A stretch of DNA of 64,000 nt, taken from positions 14,443,038 to 14,507,037 of the forward strand of contig NC_091230.1 of the NCBI RefSeq assembly GCF_040958095.1, written 5' to 3'. The position numbers and the translations under genes were made by a program. The notes below the pieces were generated by a model. It searched no databases, was not told where the DNA came from, and saw only the letters and a list, made by a program, of their open reading frames with translations. The DNA is from Procambarus clarkii (taxonomy: Eukaryota > Arthropoda > Malacostraca > Decapoda > Cambaridae). Positions within the stretch are counted from its first letter, which is position 1, and each line of letters opens with the position of its first letter. Below are positions 32,816 through 42,330 of the stretch, piece after piece.

Positions 32816-33409
32816 CCCGTCTTGAAAACACTTTGTCATTTAATTTCCAACTTTTTGTAAATTTGTATCATTCTTGTGTTTACACCCATTAATAGAGTAA
32901 TATAAAGATTGTTAATAAGCCAGCTGATCAGAATTTTAGAGCAACACTGATGAAAACACGCGAGAAACTCTGGCATAGGCTTCGGTGACTGGAATATCAT
33001 TTTGTAATACTCTTAGCATGATGTGCTTGAGGAAGCAGACTCGCGTACCTTAAGGTGACTCGCTGGTGCTCAGCCTTGGATTAATGGACAATGTTTTTGT
33101 ATGTTCTCACGACAATTGTTATACATTAGTGTGACACTGTGTAGTATACAGACAGTGAACTCTTGTGACAGTTTCTGTATATTTATGTGATGATTATGAC
33201 AATTACTGTACTGTCTCATGACACAATGTTGGCCCTCATGACAGGTGGTGTTTTCTCATACGACACTTGAATGTTATTATGACAGATGGCGGGTTGTAAT
33301 GACAAGAAAAGCTTTACCTCTACCATACCATGACAGACACTGTCTTCTGGAGCTTCTGTATAGGCTGTGGCGAAAACTCACGACAGCCTAAATCTACAAT
33401 GGGGAACAG
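32816..33409. other. No gene recognised; degenerate ATGACAG repeats
   Basis: From about 33105 to 33305 the word ATGACA(G/A) recurs irregularly, suggesting a decayed tandem array. No gene is supported. Confidence 0.4.
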
Positions 33410-33440
33410 GCGTGCGCACGCGCCCACACGTGCACACGCG

Positions 33441-33481
<41 letters not shown>
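33410..33481. repeat. (CA)n microsatellite
   Basis: CACACGCGCCC-type sequence grading into a pure CA run of about 40 bases. Confidence 0.93.
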
Positions 33482-33483
<2 letters not shown>

Positions 33484-33771
33484 GACGAACCTTAAGCTAC
33501 ACAGAGATCAGATTGACAACTGAGTGTACACTGGACCCCTCAGACACCTGGACCACAGCTCTTGTGACAAAGCTCTGTCATGCAACACCGACTTCTGAAC
33601 GCTGCAGCAAACTTGGGGTTTCTAAGCGGCATCCCTTGCAACATTAGACTGCAATGCCCTTGGAAATCCCAAATATGCTCGGCCTAGCGACAAGGACGAT
33701 AACTAACAGTTGACTGAGGCTCAAAGTGAGCGCTGCTGACTCCTCTCCGACCCATCTTCGACTTTCACGAC

Positions 33772-33842
33772 CCCAGCAGTGTAGCAGGGGTCATGACCCC
33801 CGGCAGTGTAGCGGGGGTCATGACCCCGGCAGTGTGGCAGGG
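33772..33842. repeat. 27-bp tandem repeat, ~2.7 copies
   Basis: GGCAGTGTAGCGGGGGTCAT plus GACCCCC-type units, with small length differences. GGGGTCATGACCCC is itself a palindrome. Confidence 0.8.
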
Positions 33843-34280
33843 GGGGCAGGAAGCCAGGTTAGTAAAATTGCAGCTTTTACAATTATAGTTTACTTGTAGC
33901 TTTTAAGAGTATGGCTAATATCAGTATTATATATTTACACCTGATCTTGGTTCCTTTTATCTTTGAAGATTAACAAAACCCTTTCGGGTTTTTTATTGTT
34001 CTAGATTTGTTGTAAAATATATTTTCTAGCCATTGTTATACTTTTTCCATAATGATCATGATAGAATATGTATAATTTGATTAATATTTTAATTTTTGAT
34101 CCAGTGTGCTATTTTATAACAAAAAATTATATCATACTTTTCTGGCTTAATCATTTTCTTTTATTACAAAGAATTGTTTTACTCAATTGTTTTTGCATGT
34201 TATCATCTTCTCATGATGATTATTTGTCTTCATTACATTGTGATGAAGACATTGTTCAACCAACCTGTTATATTTTCTCC
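33843..34280. other. No gene recognised
   Basis: Strongly AT-rich; no supported feature. Confidence 0.4.
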
Positions 34281-34289
34281 TCGCTGGAC

Positions 34290-34486
34290 TGGTCCAACCA
34301 CTTGGGCTGGACGGTAGAGAGATGGTCTCGCTTCATGCAGGTCGGCGTTCAATCCCCGACCGTCCAAGTGGTTGGACACCATTCCTTCCCCCCGTCTCAT
34401 CCCAAATCCTTATCCTGATCCCTTCCCAGTGCTATATAGTCGTCATGGCTTGGCGCTTTCCCGACAATTCCCTTCCCCTTCCTTGC
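34290..34486 (+). mobile_element. tRNA-derived SINE family 3, copy 1
   Basis: CCACTTGGGCTGGACGGTAG begins a tRNA-like head with GTAGAGAGATGG as A box and GTTCAATCCCCGACC as B box; CCAAGTGG closes the stem. The body CACCATTCCTTCC ... ATCCTTATCCTGAT ... GCTATATAGTCGTCATGG ... GGCGCTTTCC is specific to this family. It differs from the Thr-type and family-2 SINEs in body and tail. Confidence 0.75.
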
Positions 34487-34599
34487 TGGACTCTGCATGT
34501 TAATTATTGTGACGTCTTGTGTCCCAATATTTCTGTATCCCTTACTTTCCTTCTACAGTATCTCTTGGTTACCTCATGTTTTCCTTTCCTTTTTCACGA

Positions 34600-34800
34600 T
34601 GGTGAGCCCAGCCACTTAGATTGACCGGGACAGCAACCGCCTTTTCCTAGTGGTTGGTGTTCGAGCCCCAGATTGTTCAAGAGGGTGGGCACGCATCCTT
34701 CACTTCCTCTTCATGTCCCGGGTATTAGTCTGTTCTCGTGCCCTTTCCAAGTGGTGTAGTCATAGGGTTTATCTCTGATAATTACCCGGCCTTCATTACG
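34600..34800 (+). mobile_element. SINE family 3, decayed copy 2
   Basis: GAGCCCAGCCACTTAG ... GTTGGTGTTCGAGCCCCAGA ... GTTCAAGAGGGTGGGCACGC ... CATCCTTCACTTCC follows the same order of blocks as the copy at 34290 but with many substitutions, so it is older. Confidence 0.5.
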
Positions 34801-34829
34801 GCCAATCACCCGGGACGGGTTGTTGCGTG

Positions 34830-35110
34830 TTATTCTTTGACAGGAGCTTGAGAGTGAGACAAGTGTGTTGAGGCCAAGACACCGTCGAGGAGACAGTCCG
34901 GACAACAGTGAGGAGACACCTTGGAGACCGTCGAGGACATAGCAGGACTTAGCAGTGTGGCTAGAGTACTGTTTGGAGAACAGTGAGGAGACGACCTGGA
35001 GAACAGTGAGGAGACGACCTGGAGAACAGTGAGGAGACGACCTGGAGAACAGTAAGGAGACGACCTGGAGAACATCAACAAGACGACAGAGGAACAGGAA
35101 GAAAACGAAA
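34830..35110. repeat. 23-bp purine-rich tandem repeat
   Basis: GACCTGGAGAACAGTGAGGAGAC repeats with a 23-base period, clearest at 34972-35070, with degenerate forms on both sides. The + strand is A/G-rich up to about 35215. Confidence 0.8.
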
Positions 35111-35524
35111 AAGGAACAGAAGACGACCAAGAGAACAAGATGAAGACGACAGAGGAAGGGAATAAAGAGGAGCAGAAGAAGAAGAAGACGATGACTGAGG
35201 ACCAACAGACTGGAGAATAGCAATAATGCAACATGCAGTTTGTCTCTTTTGTATGATTCAAACACGAAAGTTTTTCAGGTGTTACCTAAATATTAAACAC
35301 CTGAAGGCTCCTGCCATGCCCATGCATGTCTCCCCCCCCCCTCCCCTTCTCACTTCCCTGGTGTTAAGAAAAGGGATCCAATTACGACTATTCAAGATAT
35401 TGACACAATACCGTAAAAATATATTATCATCTTGAAATGTGATTAAAATATTGCACTATGAATAAGTTTTATTGTCCTATTTATTTATTTTAAATGATTT
35501 GATTTCTAAGACTATGATGAGAAA
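35111..35524. other. No gene recognised
   Basis: Purine-rich tail of the preceding array, a C run near 35330-35343 and AT-rich sequence. Confidence 0.4.
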
Positions 35525-35695
35525 CTCAGTAGGATCCGTGATAAGGATTCGAACCTATGTTCTGGGTACTCCCAAGCAAACGCCTTATGCGACTAGAGCA
35601 CGACATAGTCGAAAGGGCTGCAACCTGGGATTCTACTGAATCCACGAGGACCTCTGAGGCTTCCACTGAATAGATTCGAATCCTCATCACGGCTT
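35525..35695. repeat. tRNA-like foldback element, copy 3 (degenerate)
   Basis: GTGATAAGGATTCGAACC on the left and GATTCGAATCCTCATCACGG on the right are inverted, with B-box-like GGATTCGAA in each arm and CGCCTTATGCGACTAGAGCAC as an A-box-like block in the middle. Arms are much less perfect than in copies 1 and 2. Confidence 0.55.
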
Positions 35696-35699
35696 TTAC

Positions 35700-36200
35700 T
35701 GTTTTTTTCCTTGATACATCACGTTAATGAGATTTCTCTGCATTATACATGATAATTACTTTATGTATTGTAGCAAAAATATCTAATAAATGTTGGGTGA
35801 TTATTTTATTTTGCAAAACAAAAAACGTAGGACTGATAATCATTAATTATTTTATAAAAAACACATTCTTAAATTTATATCCCAGTCAAATGCTGCATTT
35901 AAATCCAGTTATTTGTCATCAGAAGAGAAAGATGGCAAATTTAGTTGATGTCACTTTGGTACTGATTCTCCTGTTTACTTCTTAACACGAAACAGTCAGC
36001 TCTTCGACGACTCTTGACCCAGAAGAATGATGCCTGTCGCTTTAGACAGCTGTCACCTGAGCCTACAGTTAGCGGCTCTCTGTCCTTAAGTTAACTCGTT
36101 AACAAGAATGAGAATGATGGGGTGAGTTGTTCACACATATATAACTTTTGACAACTCTTTGTTCTCTGTAGCATGTGTATGTTCTTGAAGATGTCACGTG
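35700..36200. other. No gene recognised
   Basis: AT-rich sequence without a supported feature. Confidence 0.4.
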
Positions 36201-36202
36201 AG

Positions 36203-36290
36203 TTACTTTGAGGTGCTTCCGGGGCTTGGCGTCCCCGCGGCCCGGTCGTTGACCAGGCCTCCAGTCCCGGGTCAGATTCAAGAGGCTGTG
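36203..36290 (-). mobile_element. LINE/SINE shared-tail fragment
   Basis: The reverse complement reads GCCTGGTCAACGACCGGGCC ... GGGGACGCCAAGCCCCGGAA ... GCACCTCAAAGTAACTCAC, the tail shared by the LINE at 41344-41733 and the Thr-type SINEs. The GGAAGCACCTCAA variant is closer to the LINE version. Confidence 0.75.
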
Positions 36291-36649
36291 AGTCCCGGGT
36301 CATATTCCTCTCCTTGCCATCTCTGGTTTCCTCAATTCCTCTCTCATTTTCAACTCATTTCTAATAATATTTTCAACATTATACTTTTAAGGTGGAAATT
36401 ATTATAACAATTTATGAAACTAAATTGCTTTATTAATTGCCTTTAAATGAAAAAGAAATCCATATTTGAATGGATCATTAAACTTCCATTTGATTAAATA
36501 TCGACATATGTTGTTATGAAGACATTACCTCTTCATTAAGTGTGGACATAAGAGAGAATGGTGGCCAGTGAATGAATGGATGGTGGACATAAGGAAATCT
36601 TCACAACGATCACCTGCCATATGATTTAGTGCTCACTTTGGCCTACTTA

Positions 36650-36778
36650 CAGACACTAAACTAGAACTTCTGCCCGAAACGCTGCGCGTACTAGTGGCTT
36701 TACAAGAATGTAATTACTATGCTATGTATCCTCACAATCCCAATGTACCTACTTGTATACATATAAATAAATAGAACA
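36650..36778 (+). mobile_element. SINE family 2 3' tail
   Basis: CTGCCCGAAACGCTGCGCGT ... AGTGGCTTTACAAGAATGTA ... ATACATATAAATAAATAG corresponds to the last ~120 bases of the family-2 SINE. The head is absent. Confidence 0.65.
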
Positions 36779-36849
36779 CTGTCATACAGATCCAGTTGTG
36801 TGCAACCTGTCCTAAAAGATTCAATTTCAATTTATTTCTTTATTTTTCA

Positions 36850-37050
36850 CCCCAATAGACCGTTGCATTTTGACGTATACTCAACCTAAGGCCAAAAATC
36901 GTCGTACTAGAAAATGGTAGCGGCTCGCGAAATTAACATACTATCCCGTTTTCTGTTTTGGGTCTTCTGGTCGGTTAGAATAAGAGCACTTTACTAGGAC
37001 AGTTCCTTGACGTTAGTAAACCTTGGGAGTACGGGCTGTGGTGTGAGGGT
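36850..37050 (+). mobile_element. ~200-bp MITE-like element, copy 3
   Basis: GTTGCATTTTGACGTATACT ... AGAAAATGGTAGCGGCTCGC ... CAGTTCCTTGACGTTAG follows copy 1 base by base with moderate divergence. The right terminal block survives (GTACGGGCTG); the left terminus is eroded. Confidence 0.65.
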
Positions 37051-37134
37051 CGCTACGCTCACCATCTTGAGACGTCCCAGTTATTTAATCAACATATTCC
37101 TAACAGCACTAAAGACACAGTCAGCCAAGTACTC

Positions 37135-37200
37135 ACTCACCTAGTTGTGCTTGCGAGGGTTGTGCTTCGGCTCTTTGGTCCCGCCTCTCAACTATCAATC
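37135..37200 (-). mobile_element. CR1-like LINE terminal fragment
   Basis: CACTCACCTAGTTGTGCTTGC ... TTTGGTCCCGCCTCTCAACT is the antisense of the LINE 3' terminus also seen near 15975-16030 and 59830-59895. Confidence 0.6.
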
Positions 37201-37279
37201 AGCTGGTGAGTATGTTGTTGGAAGGGAAAATCAGCATTTGCTGAAGCTCTGTAGCTAATTTATTATATTTGGCAACAAG

Positions 37280-38160
37280 TAATTGTGGATCCAGCCACAA
37301 GGGACAATTCCCCCTGGATTGGAAATATGCAAATGTCTCCTCTATTTAAAAAAAAAAAAGTTAGAAAGAGCTCGGCAGAACACAACCGTCCGGTCAGCTT
37401 GACCTCACATCTGTGCTCGGGGTTCAACCTTGACGCCAAGCGGACGTCTGGACACCACCTCCGCCTGGGAGCCGCCGGATCACGTCCTGTTTTCGCGTTT
37501 TGGCTTGGCGTTTCACCTTTCCTGGCTTCGCGATTCACCCTTCACGGGTACGCCGGTGCGCATCCGATCCCACGATCGTCGTCGCCCCTAACAACAACAA
37601 CAATCACATCTGTGCTCGTGGACACAATCCCACGAGAAGGAATCATTCACCATCTCACTGTAAACAATCTAGTACAATTATCACAACATGAGTTTTGTTA
37701 AAAATCAACCCTGCCTTACAGACCTGTTCACATTGTTGGAAACTGTAACCAGCTATTCAAACGAAGAATTTTTAGTAGATATAATATGCAGTATGGACTT
37801 TGCTAAAGCTTTTGATAAGGTACCACATGGAAGACTGGCAAGAAAATTACAAGCACGTGGAATAAATGCTGGAATAGTAGAATGGATAAAACAAAGAAAG
37901 GCTCGTAATAAATGTAAAGGAATGTGAGTGGAGAGACGTGGTGAGTGGGGCACCACAAGCTGGCATTTTGGCGCCAATCATTTTTGTCCTTCACATCAGT
38001 GACAGATGAGAATATTATTTGCAGCTGTCACTAATATTTACATTAAAGTGGAAAATGAAAATGATATGTAACCTTACAAAAAGACCTACAAAAGCTCCAC
38101 AACCAGTCGGAAGACTGGCAAATGGTGTTTAATATCGTACAATGCAAGACCTTGCATGTG
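37280..38160 (+). mobile_element. CR1-like LINE reverse-transcriptase fragment
   Basis: In order along the + strand: FPLDWKYANVS-like sequence and RPVSLTSH (before the insertion at 37420), then HHLTVNNLVQLSQH, FVKNQPCLTDLFTLLETVTS, MDFAKAFDKVPHGRLARKLQ, GIVEWIKQR, then WRDVVSGAPQAGILAPIIF and NWQMVFNIVQCKTLHV. These are the fingers and palm blocks of CR1-type reverse transcriptase (AFDKVPH block and the degraded GVPQGSVLGP block). Frameshifts and stops occur, the YADD block is missing, and the fragment ends abruptly against another LINE at 38165. Confidence 0.88.
37405..37618 (+). mobile_element. 184-bp (CAA)n-tailed insertion with 15-bp target duplication
   Basis: TCACATCTGTGCTCG occurs at 37405-37419 and again at 37604-37618, bracketing an insert (37420-37603) that ends in ACAACAACAACAA. 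The insertion splits the reverse-transcriptase frame of the surrounding LINE. Perfect duplication and tail indicate retroposition in the + orientation. The insert (GGGTTCAACCTTGACGCC ... GATCGTCGTCGCCCC) is GC-rich; I do not recognise it, and it may be the 3' end of another LINE or a SINE. Confidence 0.9.
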
Positions 38161-38164
38161 CTGT

Positions 38165-38860
38165 ATGTGGGAGCTGTTGTCCAGTCTCTTGTCTCTGTAT
38201 AGGCCAAGGAACTTCCCTTCATTTTTATTGGTAATGTTAACATTGTCTATCTGAAGTTGAATCTGTTTTGATGATTTACTACCAATTATAATGTAGAAGG
38301 TCTTTTCTATGTTTTATGTAAGTTTGATGGTTGACATCCACGAGAGGACTTTTTTAAATTCGCTGTTGACAATGTTATTTAGTGTGTGGGGGTTGGGGTC
38401 AGAATAGACGAAGGTAGAATCGTCAACAAATAGTACAGGTTTAAGAATGTTAGAAACATTTGGCATGTCATTGGTGTGTATAAGAAATAGGAGAGGTCCT
38501 AAGATGCTGCCCTGTGGCACTTCTACTGTTAATGGTAGAATGGGGAAAGTTATGTTATTTATGACTTCATATTGGTGTCTGTCACTGAGATAGTCACGAC
38601 TATAGTCCAGAGCAAGGCCTCGGATACCATAGTGGGGAATTTTAAATAAGAGGTAGTTATGGTTTACAGCATCAGAGGCCTTTCTCAGGTCAATGAAGAG
38701 GCCAATTGGGAACTCATTTTTGTCAAGGGCTGAGTAGATTATATTAAGCAGACTAATAATGGCATCATTGGTACTCTTTTGGGAACGGAAGTCAAACTGG
38801 CAGGGACTTAATATGTTGAGTTTTACAAAGTAGGAATAGAGCTGTTTGTATATATTTGTT
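38165..38860 (-). mobile_element. Second LINE family, reverse-transcriptase core
   Basis: On the minus strand the order is ENVFSKIFDKQIY, FVKLNILSPCQFDFRSQKST, NDAIISLLNIIYSALDKNEF, GLFIDLRKASDAVNHNYLLF, IRGLALDYSRDYLSDRHQYE, VPQGSILGPLLFLIHTNDMP, PVLFVDDSTFVY and, at the lower-coordinate end, a GLYRDKRLD-type block. These are conserved non-LTR reverse-transcriptase blocks; the FADD catalytic box reads FVDD here, so the copy is catalytically suspect. Its 3' continuation resembles 46560-47205. It abuts the 27-bp minisatellite on its 5' side. Confidence 0.85.
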
Positions 38861-38934
38861 TATCAAATATTTTTGAAAATACATTCTCGGGAGTAAGGCG
38901 AGGCTGGAGGAGGCAGCTGAAGCGATAAAAGGAG

Positions 38935-40818
38935 GAGCCAGTAGGGACGAGGGAAGAGGAAGAGCCAGTAGGGACGAGGGAAGAGGAAGAGCCAGTAGGG
39001 ACGAGGGAAGAGGAAGAGCCAGTAGAGACGAGGGAAGAGGAAGAGCCAGTAGGGACGAGGGAAGAGGAAGAGCCAGTAGGGACGAGGGAAGAGGAAGAGC
39101 CAATAGAGACGAGGGAAGAGGAAGAGCCAGTAGGGACGAGGGAAGAGGACGAGCCAGTAGGGACGAGGGAAGAGGAAGAGCCAGTAGGGACGAGGGAAGA
39201 GGACGAGCCAGTAGGGACGAGGGAAGAGGAAGAACCAGTAGAGACAAGGGAAGAGGAAGAGCCAGTAGGGACGAGGGAAGAGGAAGAGCCAGTAGGGACG
39301 AGGGAAGAGGAAGAACCAGTAGGGACGAGGGAAGAGGAAGAGCCAGTAGAGACGAGGGAAGAGGAAGAACCAGTAGGGACGAGGGAAGAGGAAGAACCAG
39401 TAGGGACGAGGGAAGAGGAAGAGCCAGTAGAGACGAGGGAAGAGGAAGAACCAGTAGGGACGAGGGAAGAGGAAGAACCAGTAGGGACGAGGGAAGAGGA
39501 AGAGCCAGTAGAGACGAGGGAAGAGGAATAACCAGTAGGGACGAGGGAAGAGGAAGAACCAGTAGGGACGAGGGAAGAGGAAGAGCCAGTAGGGACGAGG
39601 GAAGAGGAAGAGCCAGTAGGGACGAGGGAAGAGGAAGAGCCAGTAGGGACGAGGGAAGAGGAAGAGCCAGTAGGGACGAGGGAAGAGGAAGAGCCAGTAG
39701 GGACGAGGGAAGAGGAAGAGCCAGTAGGGACGAGGGAAGAGGAAGAGCCAGTAGGGACGAGGGAAGAGGAAGAGCCAGTAGGGACTAGGGAAGAGGAAGA
39801 GCCAGTAGGGACGAGGGAAGAGGAAGAGCCAGTAGGGACGAGGGAAGAGGAAGAGCCAGTAGGGACGAGGGAAGAGGAAGAACCAGTAGGGACGAGGGTA
39901 GAGGAAGAGCCAGTAGTGACGAGGGAAGAGGAAGAGCCAGTAGGGACGAGGGAAGAGGAAGAGCCAGTAGGGACGAGGGAAGAGGAAGAGCCAGTAGGGA
40001 CGAGGGAAGAGGAAGAACCAGTAGGGACGAGGGAAGAGGAAGAGCCAGTAGGGACGAGGGAAGAGGAAGAGCCAGTAGAGACGAGGGAAGAGGAAGAACC
40101 AGTAGGGACGAGGGAAGAGGAAGAACCAGTAGGGACGAGGGAAGAGGAAGAGCCAGTAGGGACGAGGGAAGAGGAAGAACCAGTAGAGACGAGGGAAGAG
40201 GAAGAACCAGTAGGGACGAGGGAAGAGGAAGAACCAGTAGGGACGAGGGAAGAGGAAGAGCCAGTAGAGACGAGGGAAGAGGAAGAACCAGTAGGGACGA
40301 GGGAAGAGGAAGAACCAGTAGGGACGAGGGAAGAGGAAGAGCCAGTAGGGACGAGGGAAGAGGAAGAGCCAGTAGGGACGAGGGAAGAGGAAGAGCCAGT
40401 AGGGACGAGGGAAGAGGAAGAGCCAGTAGGGACGAGGGAAGAGGAAGAGCCAGTAGGGACGAGGGAAGAGGAAGAGCCAGTAGGGACGAGGGAAGAGGAA
40501 GAGCCAGTAGGGACGAGGGAAGAGGAAGAGCCAGTAGGGACGAGGGAAGAGGAAGAACCAGTAGGGACGAGGGAAGAGGAAGAACCAGTAGGGACGAGGG
40601 AAGAGGAAGAACCAGTAGGGACGAGGGTAGAGGAAGAGCCAGTAGGGACGAGGGAAGAGGAAGAGCCAGTAGGGACGAGGAAAGAGCCAGTAGAGACGAG
40701 GGTAGAGGAAGAGCCAGTAGGGACGAGAAAAGAGGAAGAGCCAGTAGGGACGAGGGAAGAGGAAGAGCCAGTAGGGACGAGGGAAGAGGAAGAGCCAGTA
40801 GTGACGAGGGAAGAGGAG
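38935..40818. repeat. 27-bp minisatellite, ~70 copies, with higher-order pattern
   Basis: GAGCCAGTAGGGACGAGGGA plus AGAGGAA repeats with a 27-base period. Variants GAGCCA/GAACCA and GTAGGG/GTAGAG are ordered: near 39300-39560 and again near 40060-40340 the triplet GAACCA-GGG, GAACCA-GGG, GAGCCA-GAG recurs as an 81-bp higher-order unit. The minus strand has open frames of nearly 700 codons in more than one register (SSSLVPTGS and FLFPRPYWL repeats), and the plus strand reads EEEEPVGTR. Coding is not supported. The motif recurs at 47236-47362. Confidence 0.97.
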
Positions 40819-41223
40819 TGTGTAGAAGTAAAGGAAGAAGTGCAATAGAGGGAAGGAAGTAGGGTCTGGCAGAGGCGACGGAGCAGGAACACAAGCCAGT
40901 GTAGAGGCTAAAAGCACGAGGCAATAGAGGCGAGAGAGGAGAAGAAACCGCACAGTAGAGGTGAAGTAAGACTAGAAGGCTCCAGTATGGAGGCGAAGGG
41001 GGACGAGGAGGAGCAGCCAATAGACATAATAATAATAATAATAATAATTAGTAACGGTAACGTTTTCTCACAAACATAATAACAAAGGATAAAAACCTAC
41101 GCACTTGTGTATTTGTGAAATTTATGTAAGGAATTTACACCAAGTCTTTTGCACTCTCCTGAGTGCTTTGTCAAGGTCTGAGTGTGTGGGTAGGACTTAC
41201 ATCTCAACGTCTAATCAGTTATT
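40819..41223. other. Minisatellite flank and (AAT)n
   Basis: Purine-rich decayed continuation of the 27-bp array to about 41015, then an (AAT)n run at 41025-41050 and unique AT-rich sequence. Confidence 0.5.
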
Positions 41224-41343
41224 AGACGTTTAGACGCTTTTGATGCAGCAAACAATGAAATCATACTGGAACAGCTTGCTGAGCTAGGAATACAAGGAAA
41301 ATTATTGAAATGGATAAAGGACTATTTGTCTAATCGAGCTGGT

Positions 41344-41733
41344 CCCAAACCTGCACACAGAAATAACATCACATGAGACCAGAAGACATGGCAGGATGTG
41401 CAGAATACCCCCGTTGAAAAGCGGAGGTGCAACAGGTACTCTGAGAGAGAACTCTATCAACATCAGAGGCCCGAGACTGTTCAACACGCTTCCGCTACAC
41501 ATAATAACTGGCCGACCCCTCATAGTGTTCAAGAGAAAACTGGATAAGCACCTCCAAAGGATACCTGATCAACCAGGCTGTGACTCATACGTCAGGCTGC
41601 GAGCAGCCGCGTCCAACAGCCTGGTTGATCAGTCCAGCAACCAGGAGGCCTGGTCGACGACCGGGCCGCGGGGACGCTAAGCCCCGGAAGCACCTCAAGG
41701 TAACCTCAAGGTAACCTCAAGGTAACCTCAAGG
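41344..41733 (+). mobile_element. CR1-like LINE 3' end inserted in another LINE
   Basis: The insert encodes a typical LINE terminus, GGATGTLRENSINIRGPRLF, NTLPLHIITG, VFKRKLDKHLQRIPDQPGC, NSLVDQSSNQEAWSTTGPRG, and then stops. It ends with GGCCTGGTCGACGACCGGGC ... AGCCCCGGAAGCACCTCAAG and four ACCTCAAGGTA repeats. The last ~80 bases are the tail shared with the Thr-type SINEs. No clear target duplication is visible beyond two or three bases. Confidence 0.85.
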
Positions 41734-42100
41734 TAAGGTAGCATATGTTTTGTTTAATGGTGTTAAAAGCACAGAGAGCAAACACTTTGAACTGGGAACT
41801 CCACAAGGAGGGGTCCTCAGCCCCTTGTTGTTCAACGTTCTGATGCATAAACTTATTAAAGATCTTCTAACTAATAATGAAGACACGGTCATTTGTTATG
41901 CTGATGATATATGTTTACAGACTGCCACCGAACCTAGAATGCAAGTTCTGCTCGATGCTTTTGTTACAAGAGCTGAGGAATGTGGCCTCCTTATCTCTGT
42001 ACAGAAAACTACGTGTGGTATTCCACCACCAAATTATCATATAGATGGGCGAGCACTTGAGAACTGCGAGTCTTACAGATACCTTGGTGTCCCAGGGAGA

Positions 42101-42330
42101 GCCGGTCGGCCGAGCGGACAGCACGCTGGACTTGTGATCCTGTGGTCCTGGGTTCGATCCCAGGCGCCGGCGAAAAACAACGGGCAGAGTTTCTTTCACC
42201 CTATGCCCCTGATACCTAGCAGTAAAATAGGTACCTGGGTGTTAGTCAGCTGTCACGGACTGCTTCCTGGGGGTGGAGGCCTGGTCAAGGACCGGGCCGC
42301 GGGGACACTAAAAAGCCCCGAAAGGAATCT
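42101..42330 (+). mobile_element. Thr-type SINE inserted in LINE
   Basis: GCCGGTCGGCCGAGCGGACA starts a tRNA head whose acceptor pairs with GCGCCGGC. GGTTCGATCCCAGGC is the B box, and the anticodon loop CTTGTGA reads TGT (Thr). The body and the GGCCTGGTCAAGGACCGGGC tail are as in the 8479 copy. It interrupts the LINE protein between LGVP and the downstream block. Confidence 0.9.

Noticed and set aside
34711-35265. 184-codon minus-strand frame
   Set aside because: Mostly the complement of a purine-rich 23-bp repeat, giving Leu/Phe/Ser-rich translation; no domain.
38823-40953. Minus-strand frames of nearly 700 codons (SSSLVPTGS and FLFPRPYWL repeats)
   Set aside because: They lie in a 27-bp minisatellite whose unit lacks stops; two registers on the same strand and one on the other are open at once.
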